Positions 33,954-47,400 of a stretch of 64,000 nt of DNA are shown piece after piece; the first letter of the stretch is position 1; every line of letters begins with the position of its first letter. The notes beneath the pieces were generated by a model that was given only the letters and a program-made list of their open reading frames with translations, was not told where the DNA came from and did no database searches. Both the position numbers and the translations under genes were made by a program. The stretch lies in contig CALUWE010000001.1 of assembly GCA_944324425.1 (NCBI GenBank), positions 1-64,000 of the forward strand, given 5' to 3'. Source of the DNA: Candidatus Gastranaerophilales bacterium (GTDB taxonomy: Bacteria > Cyanobacteriota > Vampirovibrionia > Gastranaerophilales > Gastranaerophilaceae).

Positions 33954-35399
33954 GCTTTTGTTTTTAAATCTTCCTTCAAGAAGAAAGTAAATAATATAAA
34001 AAACAAAAAGCAATAAAACCATTTGAACAGGCGCAGAAATTAATTCTGTTTTATGAATTAAAATATATATGCCATATAACATCAAAAAGCCGATTAGCAT
34101 TTTCAGTATCTGTTTTATCGGATATTTTAAATTCAAATTCGGCAAAACAATAATGGCAGATAAGAAATAATAAAGAAAATTAGCGGACAATGTTGCAATT
34201 CCAACCCCAATAAGCCCCATTTTCGGTATAAGAAGAATATTGATTCCGATTCCTATAATTCCTGAAATTATTTTAATAACAAAATCAATGTAGGTTTTAT
34301 TTGCCAAATGGTATTGAAGAGTCGTATAATCGGTTAAACCCATAAAAAATGTGCCAAATGCAAAATACGGAACAAGTTTATAAGCTTCTAAAAATCTTGA
34401 ATCCGCAAGAAGGCTAACAAATTCTTTCGAATAAATTGACATTAAAAATATAATAGGGAGTGAAATTAAAATGTAATAGCCCGTAATTTTTGAAACAATA
34501 TTTTTAACTGCAATTTTTCCTTCGTACATTCTTATAATTCTCGGAATGGCAGCAACCGTTATTATTGAAAAAATCGTCATTAATAAAGGCAAAGTAACCC
34601 CGTATGCAACACCGACATAGCCGAGTTCTTTAAAGCCTTTTATATCATTTATGATAAATTTATTGCTTTGATTAATTATCCAAGTACTAAGAGACGTTAA
34701 GGCAATAGGAACACCGTATTTTGCAATCGGCAAAATATATTTCATCTCAGGTTTTGTAAATTTCAGATATGAAAAAATATTGCTTTGAAAAATAAGCAAA
34801 ATATCAATCAGAGTTATTGAGATTCCCATTGCAAGAAGCAGAGAAAACGCACCTAGGTGAAATGTTTTTATAATAAAAACAGAAAGCCCGATTGTTAAAA
34901 TTTGATTTAAAATTGTTGAAAAGGTAAAGGCAATGGGTTTTAATTGCGCCCTTAAAATTTGGAACAACAATGCCCTTATTGCAACAGGTATAATTAAAAC
35001 CAAAATTGCAAGAAGATAAACCGGTGTTATTTTAAAAAAGGAATAGAAAAAATCCTTCAACAAAAAAGAACAAATATACATTAAAATCAAATTGATTGAT
35101 AAAATGGTTATCAAAATAGAGAGATATTTTGTAAGGTTATTATTTATTTGTGCAAACCTAAAAAATCTTAGGCCCGATAAGCCCACCCAATCTGAAAAAA
35201 TAATGCACAGGAAAGACAAAAAAGCCACGGACAATGTATATAGCCCGTATTGTTCAGGGGGAAGCAGGGATGTGTATATCGGAATAACTATTGCATTGCC
35301 CAATGTTCCGCATATTTTAGATGGGGCATATTTAAACATATCGCCCCATATTTCTTTTATTTGTTTTTGTTCTTCCTCTTTATTTTCTATATATTCCAT
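33942..35399 (-). CDS. MOP-type polysaccharide flippase (Wzx/oligosaccharide flippase-like)
   Basis: 485 residues from the ATG at 35399 (a TTG lies one codon earlier). About 12-14 membrane helices in the polysaccharide-biosynthesis transporter pattern; the first segment (APSKICGTLGNAIVIPIYTSLLPPEQYGLYTLSVAFLSFL) is typical of Wzx proteins. It would flip a lipid-linked glycan across the inner membrane. The N-terminus is a short charged cytoplasmic tail. It lies 19 bp after the tpsA-type adhesin stop on the same strand, so read-through of the adhesin transcript is possible. Confidence 0.88.
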   Translation of the reverse strand: MEYIENKEEEQKQIKEIWGDMFKYAPSKICGTLGNAIVIPIYTSLLPPEQYGLYTLSVAFLSFLCIIFSDWVGLSGLRFFRFAQINNNLTKYLSILITILSINLILMYICSFLLKDFFYSFFKITPVYLLAILVLIIPVAIRALLFQILRAQLKPIAFTFSTILNQILTIGLSVFIIKTFHLGAFSLLLAMGISITLIDILLIFQSNIFSYLKFTKPEMKYILPIAKYGVPIALTSLSTWIINQSNKFIINDIKGFKELGYVGVAYGVTLPLLMTIFSIITVAAIPRIIRMYEGKIAVKNIVSKITGYYILISLPIIFLMSIYSKEFVSLLADSRFLEAYKLVPYFAFGTFFMGLTDYTTLQYHLANKTYIDFVIKIISGIIGIGINILLIPKMGLIGVGIATLSANFLYYFLSAIIVLPNLNLKYPIKQILKMLIGFLMLYGIYILIHKTELISAPVQMVLLLFVFYIIYFLLEGRFKNKSLIQ

Positions 35400-35418
35400 C
35401 AAATTTAAGCCGTTTTAT

Positions 35419-38400
35419 TTATCTTGAAGATGTTTGCAGGTTATCATTCTTTTCTGCCATAAACATATTCATGTATAGAATTTTGTTTGCAGTTGATTTA
35501 TCAAGATTTATAAACTTCATGCCGGCGTTGTTCCCCGTAACCCTTACAACTTCAACTTCGGGTGAAACATCCATACCATGGCAAGATAAGGAAACAACCA
35601 TTCTTTCACCAACCTTTAATGAACCGTCATGGGTTACCGATATACCGCCCCTTGAAATATCAACAATTGCGATGATTCTCGGAGTTTTTTGTTTTTTCTT
35701 TTTGTCTAAACCAATGCCTGAATCTTCAAGTACATTAAACCTGATAAATTCTCTTTTTGTAGGCTTGTATGTAGATTTGTCAATATCTGCAAATTCAGGC
35801 GTTGTTGTTGTTTTTTGAATTTTGTCGTCTTTGTATGTTAACCTGTAAAAACTGTTTTCTGTTCTTGGTAAATTAACAACTTCATACGGGTTATAGTGAA
35901 CAACAGGGGCTTTTGTTTCAAGCGCAATCAAATTGCCCATTGAAAGTGCAAACGAACCCGTTAATTTTGTGTAAAGTTGTGATGTAACAGGAATGCCAAA
36001 ATCGTTTGCAATATTTCTGTGATAGTCATTATCAACAATTGTTAGCCACCTGTAACCGTTTTCAGGGTCAATGTAGAAGCCGCCCGGTTCACCTTCTCGG
36101 TTGCCGTTTCTGAATTCTGCATAATTTGTAATAAAGGTATCCGACATATGCAAATTCAAATCTTTTGTATCTACATAAGCATTATCCGTGTAGAATTTCA
36201 ACAATTCCATGCCACGGTTATCCAAAGGTGCGTTTTCACCGGAATTTAGCGACAAAGTTACGTCTTTTGCTTTATATACGGTTTCTTTAAAGCCAATCGG
36301 GTTATCAAATATTTCTATTGTTTGAACAACATCTTGTGCTTTATAGTTTCTTTGTTCTTCTTTGCCGCCTGCATCTTTAACGTTATCCGGCGAAACTCCT
36401 TGAATATCAAACACGAGTTTTTCACCGTCGCCAACGGTATTAAACCCTGAAGCCTTAAGATCTTTTGGTGCATTCGGGTCTGTAAAATCGTTTGCATACA
36501 TTCTTCCGTCTTGAGCATCAAAACCATTTGGTCTTAGGGCATTTGAAACAGGAGAGCTTGCAGCGTCATAAGCATGAGCTATAACATTATCCGCTCTCAA
36601 GATTACATCCGCCGTTCCGTCATTTTTACCTTCAATATAGGCATTATAAATATTTAAAGTTGAATTTGCATCGTTTGGATCTATTCTTGTTGCAGGGTTT
36701 ATATCCAAAACATGGATTTCTGTCGCATCCGGAACAACTGTCGACATAAGAATTTTGTCGTGAGGATATAAAATATCTTCTTCAGCTCCAAGAAGATTTG
36801 TTAATTTACCCAAATCATAAATGGTTAAATTAGCGGCCTTTGAAACAATTTTTAATGTTCCGCCTGCGGTAATTTCTCTGATTGTCGCATTGCCTGATAA
36901 ATCTAAGCCTAAATTGCCTCTTTTTGCAATTAACTGCCAAATATTATCATTGTTTCCCATGCCTGTAATATAAAGGTCATTTTCAGCCATTGCACTTATT
37001 GTGCCGTTTTCTAATTGGTTATATGTAAATGAATTGCCGTTTTCACCAATATTGTTGCTTGAAATAAGTGAAATGTTTCTGCCTTCAACATTTGCAACAT
37101 TTTTATTGTTTGCGGCATTTATTATTGAATAGCCCCTATAATATGCTTCATTATTCGGATTTGGGGTTTCTTCATCTTTTTGTTTCCAATCTGCGGCAGT
37201 TAACATAACATTACCGTCTGATTTTATGCTGTTAACTTTCAAATCGGAATTTTTAGCTCTCAAGTTAACAAGGGCATTACCGTTATTTTTAGCATCAACC
37301 TTAACTTTTCCTTTAACATTTACGTTAATTGATTCCGTATAATCTCTTGTTGAAGCATTGATACCAAAGCCTGATTCTTTATTTTCAAGGTTATGTGTGT
37401 CTTTTCCTATATTGCCGCCATTTGTTGTAATGGTTAGGTTTTCACCTGCATTTATAAGTGTTTTATAAGCATGGTCAGGGTTTCCTAAATCATGGTTTTG
37501 GTTTTTATTGTTTGTATCAGGGTCAATAATGCCGTTTAAAATGTTTCCGTTTGTTTGGTTAATTTCAATATTTCCTTCGTTTGCCAAAATATAGTTATCG
37601 TTATCTGTTGCATATTCGCCGATTTCAATGTTTGAATTTTGGTTATTTATAACAATATCTTTGTTTATTGCATTTATTAAACCTTCAACATCAATGCCTG
37701 CTTCTTTTTGGCCATTATTTGTAATATTAATTTGGCCGTTGTCATTAATAATTCTTCCTATTGTAGAAATTAAAATTCCTGAAGTATTTGTTTCATTCAA
37801 GTTTTTAACGGTTGTTGCACCAAGTTTATTGTTAATTAAACCGTCAATAGTAATACCTAAACCGCCATTGTTTTGAACAAACAGTGTTCCGTTTGTATTT
37901 GTAATTGAACCTGTTTCATTAACTTTAATTTCTGAGGTTGCACTTTGGTTTATATTGGTTACTTTTGTATTACCTTTATTTTTATTAAATATTGTGCCAA
38001 AAATATCCAATACACCTGAACTATTATTCTGAACAAGCAAGTTATCTGCTATTTCATTAGATTCATTTGAAACTTCGGCATTTTCATTAATTGTTAAATT
38101 GCCGTTTGTATTTGTAACGGAAACAATTGAATTATTTCCATCACCCTTAACAATGCCTTCAATTTCAACTCCTTTTGAACCTGAATTTTTTACTTCCAGA
38201 TTATTACCATAGTTTTCAACACTTCCATCTATATATAATTTTTCGTTTTGGTTATCAAGAGTTAATTTGTTGCCTGTATTTTTAATCAAGCCCGAAACAG
38301 TTGCACCGCCATCGCCTTTATTTGTAACGGTTAAATTGTTGCCCGTGTTTTGAACAATACCCAAGGTATCTACAAGAAGTTCGCCGTTTTCATTTAAAAT

Positions 38401-41400
38401 TTCAACATCACCGTTAACACCATCAACCAAACCTTTTATGGTTGTGCCTGTGCCTGTTGTATTATTTAATTTTATTGTGCCGTTTTCACTTTTTACTTTT
38501 CCTGTTTCATTAACAAGCAATTCGCCGTTTTTGTTTGTAACAGTTAAAATCCCTGTTGTATTTTTTAATGTACCGTTTATGATTGTGCCGCCTAAGCCTT
38601 CATTTGTGGTTGTTAAATTGCCGTTTGTGTTTTGAACAATACCGTCTATTACAATGGATGAACCTGTATTTGTAATTGAAGAATTGCCGTATGTATCAAT
38701 TGTAGCAATAATTTCGCCTGTTTCAGAAAGTTTTTCTTCAACCTTTACACCGTTTTGGCCTGAAATATTTAGTTCTGAAACATTATCGCCATTAATAAAA
38801 CCAAAGCCTGATTTTATTTGGCCTAAAATATCAATGTTTCCTTTTGATGATATTTTCGTTGTTGCTTTATTTGAACCTTGGTTAACAACATTTGTGATTG
38901 TTCCTTTGTTTGCAAAAGAACCGTTTTGTCTGTTATTTTCCAAACCGTTTATAACAAGCTGTTTATCTGTTTGGTTATCTATGTTAACGGTTGCATAGCC
39001 GTTTGTATAAGTAACTTTGCCGTTTCCTGTTACTTTGCCTGTTATATTAACATTTCCGCCTTCAGTTTTTGTATTAAATACAAGAAGCTTATTATCTTTA
39101 TATAAAACTTTAATGTTATTTGTCGCGTTTAAATATGGCGATTTATCAGCCCCGCCAAGGTTAACCATATTCCTTTCGCCCGTGTTCGGGTCAACAATTA
39201 AATTGTTTAACATATCGTTTGTTATGGTTAAGTTTCTGTTGCCATAGCCTGCTTTAATTGTGCCGTTTATTTTTGCTTCTTGAACATTTATGTTAACATT
39301 TTGGCCTGCAATAATTCTGTCATTGCTATTTAAAGTGAATACGGTTGTCGGAACGTTATATTCAAAGTTACCTTGTGTTGCAACAATATCTTTAGAGCCT
39401 GATGTTAAAATGTTATTAAAAATAACATCGCCGCTTTCGTTCCAAATTTTTACAGGGTCGCCGCCAAGCGTAACCGTGCCGTTAAATATAATGTCTGAAG
39501 CAACAGGGCTTGATAAAAGAGGATTTGAATGGTCAAAATAATTATTTATTACAATTCCTTTTATATCGCCTTCCGTAACCAAATAAACATTATCCGCAAC
39601 CGGAGTTGTTGTATTTGCAAGGTGGTTATAGTTTGTGCCGTCTATAATTAAACCTGTCGGGCCATAGCCGTTTACAAGGTCAATATTTTTGAATATAAGG
39701 TCTCTATTTGAATAGTTATCAATTCCAAGGCCTGCACTTGCAAGTATAAATTTGCCGTCGCCATTAATATTAATGACTTTTTTGCCGTTTTCTTCTTTTG
39801 TAATACCGTTAATTTCAATTTTAGAGCTTGGAATATTGAGGTTTGCAAATTCAACTGCCGCCTTTTTAATAACTAAATCTGACAAGGGGTTTTCTTTTAA
39901 ATATGCAATTTGATTATTAACGGATGTTAAAGAATCATTCAGAGTTTCTAAACTTTCTTTGTAACCCTTATTTGCATTTTCGAAATCTGCAATAACGCTT
40001 GCAAGTTCGTTTTTGCCTGCGGTTAAATTGTTTATTGCATCTGTTTTAGCTTTATCATCATTTCCTAAAAGAATTTTTCCGTTATATAAAGAATATTCAT
40101 AACCGTCTATTGTTTTAGTTGAAAATTTGCCGTTTGCTGCATTATAAGCAGTTTCAATTGCGCTTACTTTTTTATCAAGGTTTTCTTCACCATTTAATAC
40201 TTCTTTTGCAACTTCTGTTATGCTTGCTGTATTTTCGGCTCCTGTATCCTTATTCGGGTTTGCTTTTTCCCAAATTTTATCAAAGAGTTCTTGTGAAATT
40301 TTATTTTCACCTTCGCCAACAACCGCATTTTGAACTTCTGATTTAAATTGGTTTTGAGCATCTGTTACAGAAATTGCATTATTTATATTGTTTAATAAAC
40401 TTGTAAGTTCATTAAGCGAAGTTTTATATTCTGCAATTAAAGCGTCGTTTTTATCTGCCTGCGCTTTAAGTTCATCAATTTTTTCTTGCAGCTTATCAAC
40501 TTCACCTTCTAAACCTTTTATTGTGTCTTGAGTTAATTGTTCGCCTGAAACATTTGATGCATTAACAAGTTTATATTCATCTTGCATAAAGCCTTTTAAT
40601 TTATCCATATCGATATTTCCGTCTTTATCGATATACATATATCTTTGGGCTGCAATGCCTGCTTTTATAACACCATCCAATTGAAGAGAATTGCTTACAT
40701 TTTGAGAAATTCTTGAATATCTGTTTACAACATGAATCGGAATGCCGAATAAAATTCTGCAGGTAAGGTCTTCCACCATATCTGATGTTATTTTGTTATT
40801 ACCTGATAAATAGTTAACAATAACATCTTTATTTGAAATAATATCTGCATCTTTAGCAACATTCATGTGGTTATTCACGGTATATTTAACCAGGCCGTCA
40901 ACTGCAGATGTTGGAATAGCAGCATCAACTTTAACTTTAACATCTTGATCTAAAATGTTTGTTGATTTTTTCATAAAATCAAATTGAGCAAGGGTATCTG
41001 CTTTTATGTGGCCTTTGTTATCTATTGTGTTATTAATGGTTAATGTGATATTTGATTTGCCGTCAATATCTCTGAAACCAAAATGGCTTGCATCAAGGTT
41101 AACATTGTTTGTAAGTTCATTTGAAGAATCAAGAGCAATGTTTAATGTATCCGCACTGACTGTCGCATTATTTAAAACATTAAATTTATTGTTGTTTGTA
41201 ACGGTTAAATTAGAAAAGCCATCTACGTTTGCAACAAACCCTGAACCGCTTGCATTTAAACTTTGGCTAAATTTTGAATCTGTATCAACATTGATGTTCA
41301 TATCTGAAGTTGCATTTATAGTTGAATTATTTACATTTACTTCAGATGTTTGAGAAACGGTGTTGTTTATATTTGTTTCTTTCTCAACTATGCCGCCTGC

Positions 41401-44400
41401 AGCTCTTATTGTATATGCTATATTTTCATCACCTTTTGTGCCTATTTTTGCGGTTGATGAAATATTAACATCACTTGCATTTATATTTGAACCGTTTTGA
41501 ATATTTACTTTTGAATTTGATGTAATGTCATTATACAAGCTGCCGCCCGAATTTACATAAACACCGCTTTGTGTGGATTTACGCTTCATTAAAACTCTGT
41601 TTTCATTTGTTGCGGCAAGTTTAAATTCGCCTTTTGAATTTATTTTGGCGCCATTTACATTTATGTTATTTGAAGCATTTAAAGTGTTGCCTGAAGTATT
41701 TTTTGAAATTGCAGCCAACGCTTTGTTGTTTTCACCCGTTACGGATTCTGCCGTATTAACTGCATTTGCAATAACCGTTAAACCGTTATCATAGTTTTCA
41801 TTTGTTGCATTTGCAGCTATATTAACGTTTGAATCACCCGTTGTTGATGTTGTTATTTTGAACACACCCACATCAACAATTGCAACAATTGCGCCTGAAT
41901 TTGATTCAATTGAATTATATGTATCTCTGTTAACGGTTGATTTAACATCCATATCACTCATTGCAAGAGTGCCGTTTATATTTATTGTTGTATCTGTATC
42001 AACTTTTGAAACGGATTCATTAACTGCAGCTCCAACAAGGCTTAATTGCATATTTGTTATTTGAGCATTTGTATCAGCGTCATCTGTTAATTCAACAATT
42101 GCATTACCGATAATAGTATTATTTCCAGCAATATTAACTGTATTAGAACCTTTTGCAGTTGCATTCATGTTTAGTGTCTGAACTTCTACTGCGCCTATAT
42201 TAGTATTATTCGAACCTATAACAGCATCTCTGTCTGCCATAGATTTAATGTTCAGGTTATTTGTTGTAAAGTTGCCCGTATTTAATTTTGCTTCCGTTTT
42301 TGAATTAACGGTTGCATTGAAGTTAGACACCTTAACATCTACAAGAGCAAAACCTGTTCTTTGAGCTTTAATTTCAGCTTTCATTGATGCAGCTTGATTA
42401 TTATTTGATTTTTTAACACCTGATAAGATGTTTGTTGTTCCTTTGTTATTAATTTTTATATTTGAATTATCAATTCCTGCTAAAAATTCGGAATTAACGG
42501 AAGCGCCTTGATTTGCAACATCAACCGTAATTGCCGAATAGCTGCCCATTTTCATTGTTGTTGTTGCATTTACACCATCAGATGATGCAATTAAATTCAT
42601 ATTGTTTGCATCAATTGTGCCTGTTGCATTAATTAACGCTTTTGTAATTGCATTTGATTTTGTTCTGTTAACAGGAACACCGACCGTTAAGCCGCCGCCT
42701 TGTTCCGTATCTAATTTAGAAGCTAAATTGCTTGCATTTGAAGCATTAATGTTAACATCATTTGCATCTATATCAACACTGCCGGACACAAGTGATTGAA
42801 CATTATTATTTGTATCAGCAACAGCAACAGAAACATTAGCGCCTGCAACTGAACCTAATATGCTTAAAACATCTATATCAATATTATCGGTTGAATTTGC
42901 GTTAACCGTTAAGTTTCCTTTTGTATTAATAACGCTGTTTGCCGCTTTTGCAATTGTTTCAGATGCATTATTAAAGTAGCCGACACCGCCTTGTATGCCT
43001 GCCAAACCAACACTAGCTTGATTAACATCAATATCCGCCTTTACGGTTGAATTGGCATCAATTTTAACATTGCCTGAATTTGCGGTTATTTTGCCGCCTT
43101 CAATCGAAGCGTTTGTTTTATATTTCATATCAGTAGCTAAAACGTTACCGCCAACAGCAGCACCGCCAACCGAAACGCCTGTATTTGAAATTTTGAATGT
43201 GTCTGAATTATAGCCTTTTAAAGTGTTGGTTGCGGCAACTTTTATTGCATCACCGTCCGAATTTTTGCCTGTTGCGGCTACGTTGCCGTTAATAGTTGCC
43301 TTTGTGCCTTCTTTAGTTGTTCCTTGTGTTAGATTATAAGAAGCGGTTTTTGTTTCACCGTTTTTATTATATTGAATGTTGTTTGAATTAGGATTAATTT
43401 CACCCAAAGAACCATTTATATTTGCTGAATTTAACTCTGAAGCGTTTGAAAAATTAACTTTTGAGCCGAATGAATTTACAACAACATTAGCGGCAATACC
43501 TGCTATGCCGCCTGCGGCTGAAACTATTGAATTATCAGCCCCAATAGTTGAATTTGCAAGAACTTCCAAATTGTTTGCATTAATTTGGCCGTTTGAATTT
43601 GTTAATAATTCCGCAATAACCGCATTATTTATAACATTTACATCAACCCCTGCGCCAATTGCACCTGCCGCAAGAGAAATTAAGCCCAATTTATTGTTTA
43701 ATAAAATGTTATCATCCGATGAAACAAGAATTGAACCAGTTGAATTTATTGTTTTATCTTTTGAATCAATATAGGCTTTTGTTGTATTTTCAATAACATT
43801 TACAATTGCGTTTGCACCGATTGAAGCACCAAGCCCTGCAGCTGCAACACCCATATTTGTATTTGTAAGGTTTTCAATGCTATCTGCAACAACCGAAATA
43901 TTTGAAACATTATCAGCCGATGTATCAATAATTCCGGATGTTAAATTATTTTCAAAAACATTTACTGCCGTATTTACAATAGCTGTTGCCCCTTTAACTG
44001 TTCCTGCAACAGCATAGGCATTATTATTAATGTTTGAATCCTGTTTAGCAGATGTTGAAATGCTGCCATCTTTAATTGAAGAATTTGAAATATTTGCGCC
44101 GACATTATTATTAATTGTATTTACAAGAACATTAGCCAATCCGCTTACGCCAATTCCGGTAAGACCGCCTGAAGCAAGGCCGTTTAAAATATCAATGTCA
44201 GATTCTGCAATTAATGAGGTTGATTTGGCATTTGTTAATTCTGTGCCATTTATTGTTGCATAAATATCATTATCAAAAATGTTTGCAATTGTATATCCGC
44301 CAATGCTTGCACTTGCAATAGCGGCTGAAACACCTGCAATACCCGCATTAACATTTGCTTTTGTTTTTGCTGAAAGGCTTGTTGCAGCATTATTAACTGA

Positions 44401-47400
44401 GCCGCCTTCAATTTTTGCTTCTGTTTTACCTGTAAATTGGTTTATAACGGGAATTACATTAACCCCTGCGCCTGTATTTGCAATTGATGCTGCAGCTAAA
44501 ATGTCATTTATATAAACAGAATTTTGAGCGTTTACATTAACACTGTCTGCATTTAAGATGTTTGAATTTATAACGTTTGCAATAACGCTGTTTTCGATTA
44601 TATTGGCATTTTCAATTGCACTAACAGAAGCCCCTGCACCAACTGCAGCAGCTACACTGAATACAACCGAATTTAAGTTGAATGTATCATTTGCACTAAC
44701 TTTTACATTACCTTTTTCAACCGTTGAATTTTGAACAAGAGCTTTTGTTTCGCCTGAATAAATGTTATTAACGCCTGCTAAACCAACGCCTGCTGTTGTT
44801 GCAAAAGTTGTGCTTATAATGGCGTCATAGGTGTTCATTGTCGAATTTGCTTCAACATTAAGGCCGTTTGTTGTTGAAACGGTTGCATTATTAACATAAG
44901 CATTTACTGCGGTTGAAACAACATTTGCAATAACATTAGCACCAACGCTTGCAGTTCCGCTGCCTGAAGCGTTTACAATACCCACTAAAGGCATTAAGGC
45001 GGCAACATCACTTTGGTTTATAGTGTCTTTATTAAATAATGAACCGATTCCGTTTGTTTCTTTATCTTTATTGAAATCATTATTTGCTTCAACATTAATT
45101 GAGCCGTTTGATGTTTTTAATGTTGTATCTTGAATACCTGCATTTACTTCAGATGCCATTGTATTTGAAACAGCAACGCCGTCAACCGCAACAGTTCCTG
45201 AAGCTGCAACAAGCGCTATATTTGCTTTAAAGTTTTGAGCGTCATTTGCTTTAATGTTAACATCTTTGCCGACACTAATTTCACCTTGTTTTTGACCGCC
45301 GGTTGAATTGTTGCCCACAATTGCATTAACTTTATTTGCAAGAACATCAACAAAAACAGCTCCGCCGACAGCGGCTGTTCCTGCGGCATTAACACCCAAA
45401 TTCAAAGTTTCGACATCCATTGTATCGCCTGCTAAAACATCCAATGTGCCGTTTGATTTTATTGTTGTGTTATTTCCAATATATGCGTTTGTTGAATTTG
45501 CAATTATATTTGAATTAATTGAACCGTTAACGGCAGCCGTTCCTGCGGCACCAATTATAAACATAATTGATTTATAAATTTGAGATGAAACCGCATCAAC
45601 TTTTATATTGCCGACATTTGAAATTGTGTCTATTTTTGCACCATTTGCAATATAAGCATTAACATCGGCCGAATTTACATTTGAAAATACCGAACCGCCA
45701 ACTGCAGCTGTTGTTGCGCCTGTAATGTTTCCTACAATTACATCCGCAACCGTTTTATTTGAAGCTAAAACATCAATATTTCCTGCATTTTGAATTTCAA
45801 CATTTGACCCTATATAAGAATTAACTTCGTTCACAACGGTTTTTGAAATTAAAGAGCCTGAAATTCCCGCAGTATTGCTGCCTGCAATATCATAGGTCAT
45901 ATCCCAGTTTTCAAAACCGTCTGAATTTGTTATGTCTTCGCCGTTTTGAACTTTGTTTGTAAGAGAGCCCAATGTAATTTCATTCGGGTTTTCTGCGCCG
46001 AAGATATTTTTTGCACTTGCGTCAACTTTAACGTTTCCGCCGTTTTGGATTGTTGCATTATCAATATGGGCATCAACATTTTTTGTATAAACATCAGCTA
46101 AAATTGCACCGCCAACAGTTGCCGTTCCGCCTGATGCTGCAATTGTTCCGCCTCTTGAACTTGATTTTGTATTATCTGAAGCAACTACATCAATGTTATT
46201 GGCCGAAATTGTTGATTTTTTACCTGAATCGTTTTTATCAATTTTGGCTGATGTACTGTTACTTACAACATTAACGCCCACATTAGCGGCACCTGTTACC
46301 GTGCTTGAACCTGAAATTGCAGCAGCAACCGGAATTACATCAATTGTTTCATCCGTTGTTGATTGAACGGTTAATTTGCCGCTTGATGTTACATTTGAGC
46401 CTTTTATTTGAGCAACATTATCACTTGATAAAACATTCGATAAGACATTTGCACTGATTGTTGCAACGCCTGAATTAGAGCCTGCACCTACAAAAGTTAT
46501 TCCTTGAATTGAATTGTCATAATCTGCAATAACATTTGTTAAACCTGAATTATTAACCGTTGAAGACTCTATTGATGAAATTATATTATTATTAACTACA
46601 TTAACAATACCGTTTGCTGAAGCAGGAATGCCTGAACCTGTTTGTATTCCCATATTTATGGCAAGGAATTTTAAATCTTCATTATTAGATGTTTCAACAT
46701 TAACATTGCTTGCGTTTTTAATATCTGAATTATTTGAAATTGCCGCTTGAATATTATTATTTATAACATTTACAATAGCGCCCACACCAACGCCTACGCC
46801 TGTTGCAGCAGATGAAAAACCAAGAGCTCCTGCAATGTTGCCGTTATTAAAATTGTTATTTGCAACAACATCAAGGTCTCCTGTTGAATCTATGGTTGAA
46901 TTATCAATAACATCAAGGTTTCCTGTTGAACCTATGGTTGAATTATCAACAATTGCACTTATTGTGTTGTTAACAACATCTGTTCCCATTGCACCTTGGA
47001 AAGTATAGCCGCTTTGGGCACCTGCAATAACAGCACCGCCAACGCCAACGGAAATTAAATCTTCTGTTTTTTGGTTTTTGTCTTTATTTGCAGTAACTTT
47101 AACGGATTTTGAATTTTTAATATCCGAATCGTTTGTAATTTGGGCTTTTGTTTCTTTTGTAATCAAGTTAAGATTGCCGCCCATGCCGGCACCCACGGAT
47201 GTATTTCCCGCTTGAGCAACATTAACGGACAATCCGCCTGCACCTTTATATGAGGTTGAATGATTTTCAGCGTCAACATTAACATCAATATTATTTATGC
47301 CGTTTGATTGTTTAACTTTTATATTGTTTGCTTCGGCAATAACTTTGTTTGTTAATATATCTGTGTTAAAAGAACCGCCTGCAGATACTTGTGTTGCAGT

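Noticed and set aside
35432-35818. Independent PilZ gene following a truncated adhesin
   Set aside because: No stop codon, start codon with ribosome site, or frame change separates the segments. The frame is continuous.
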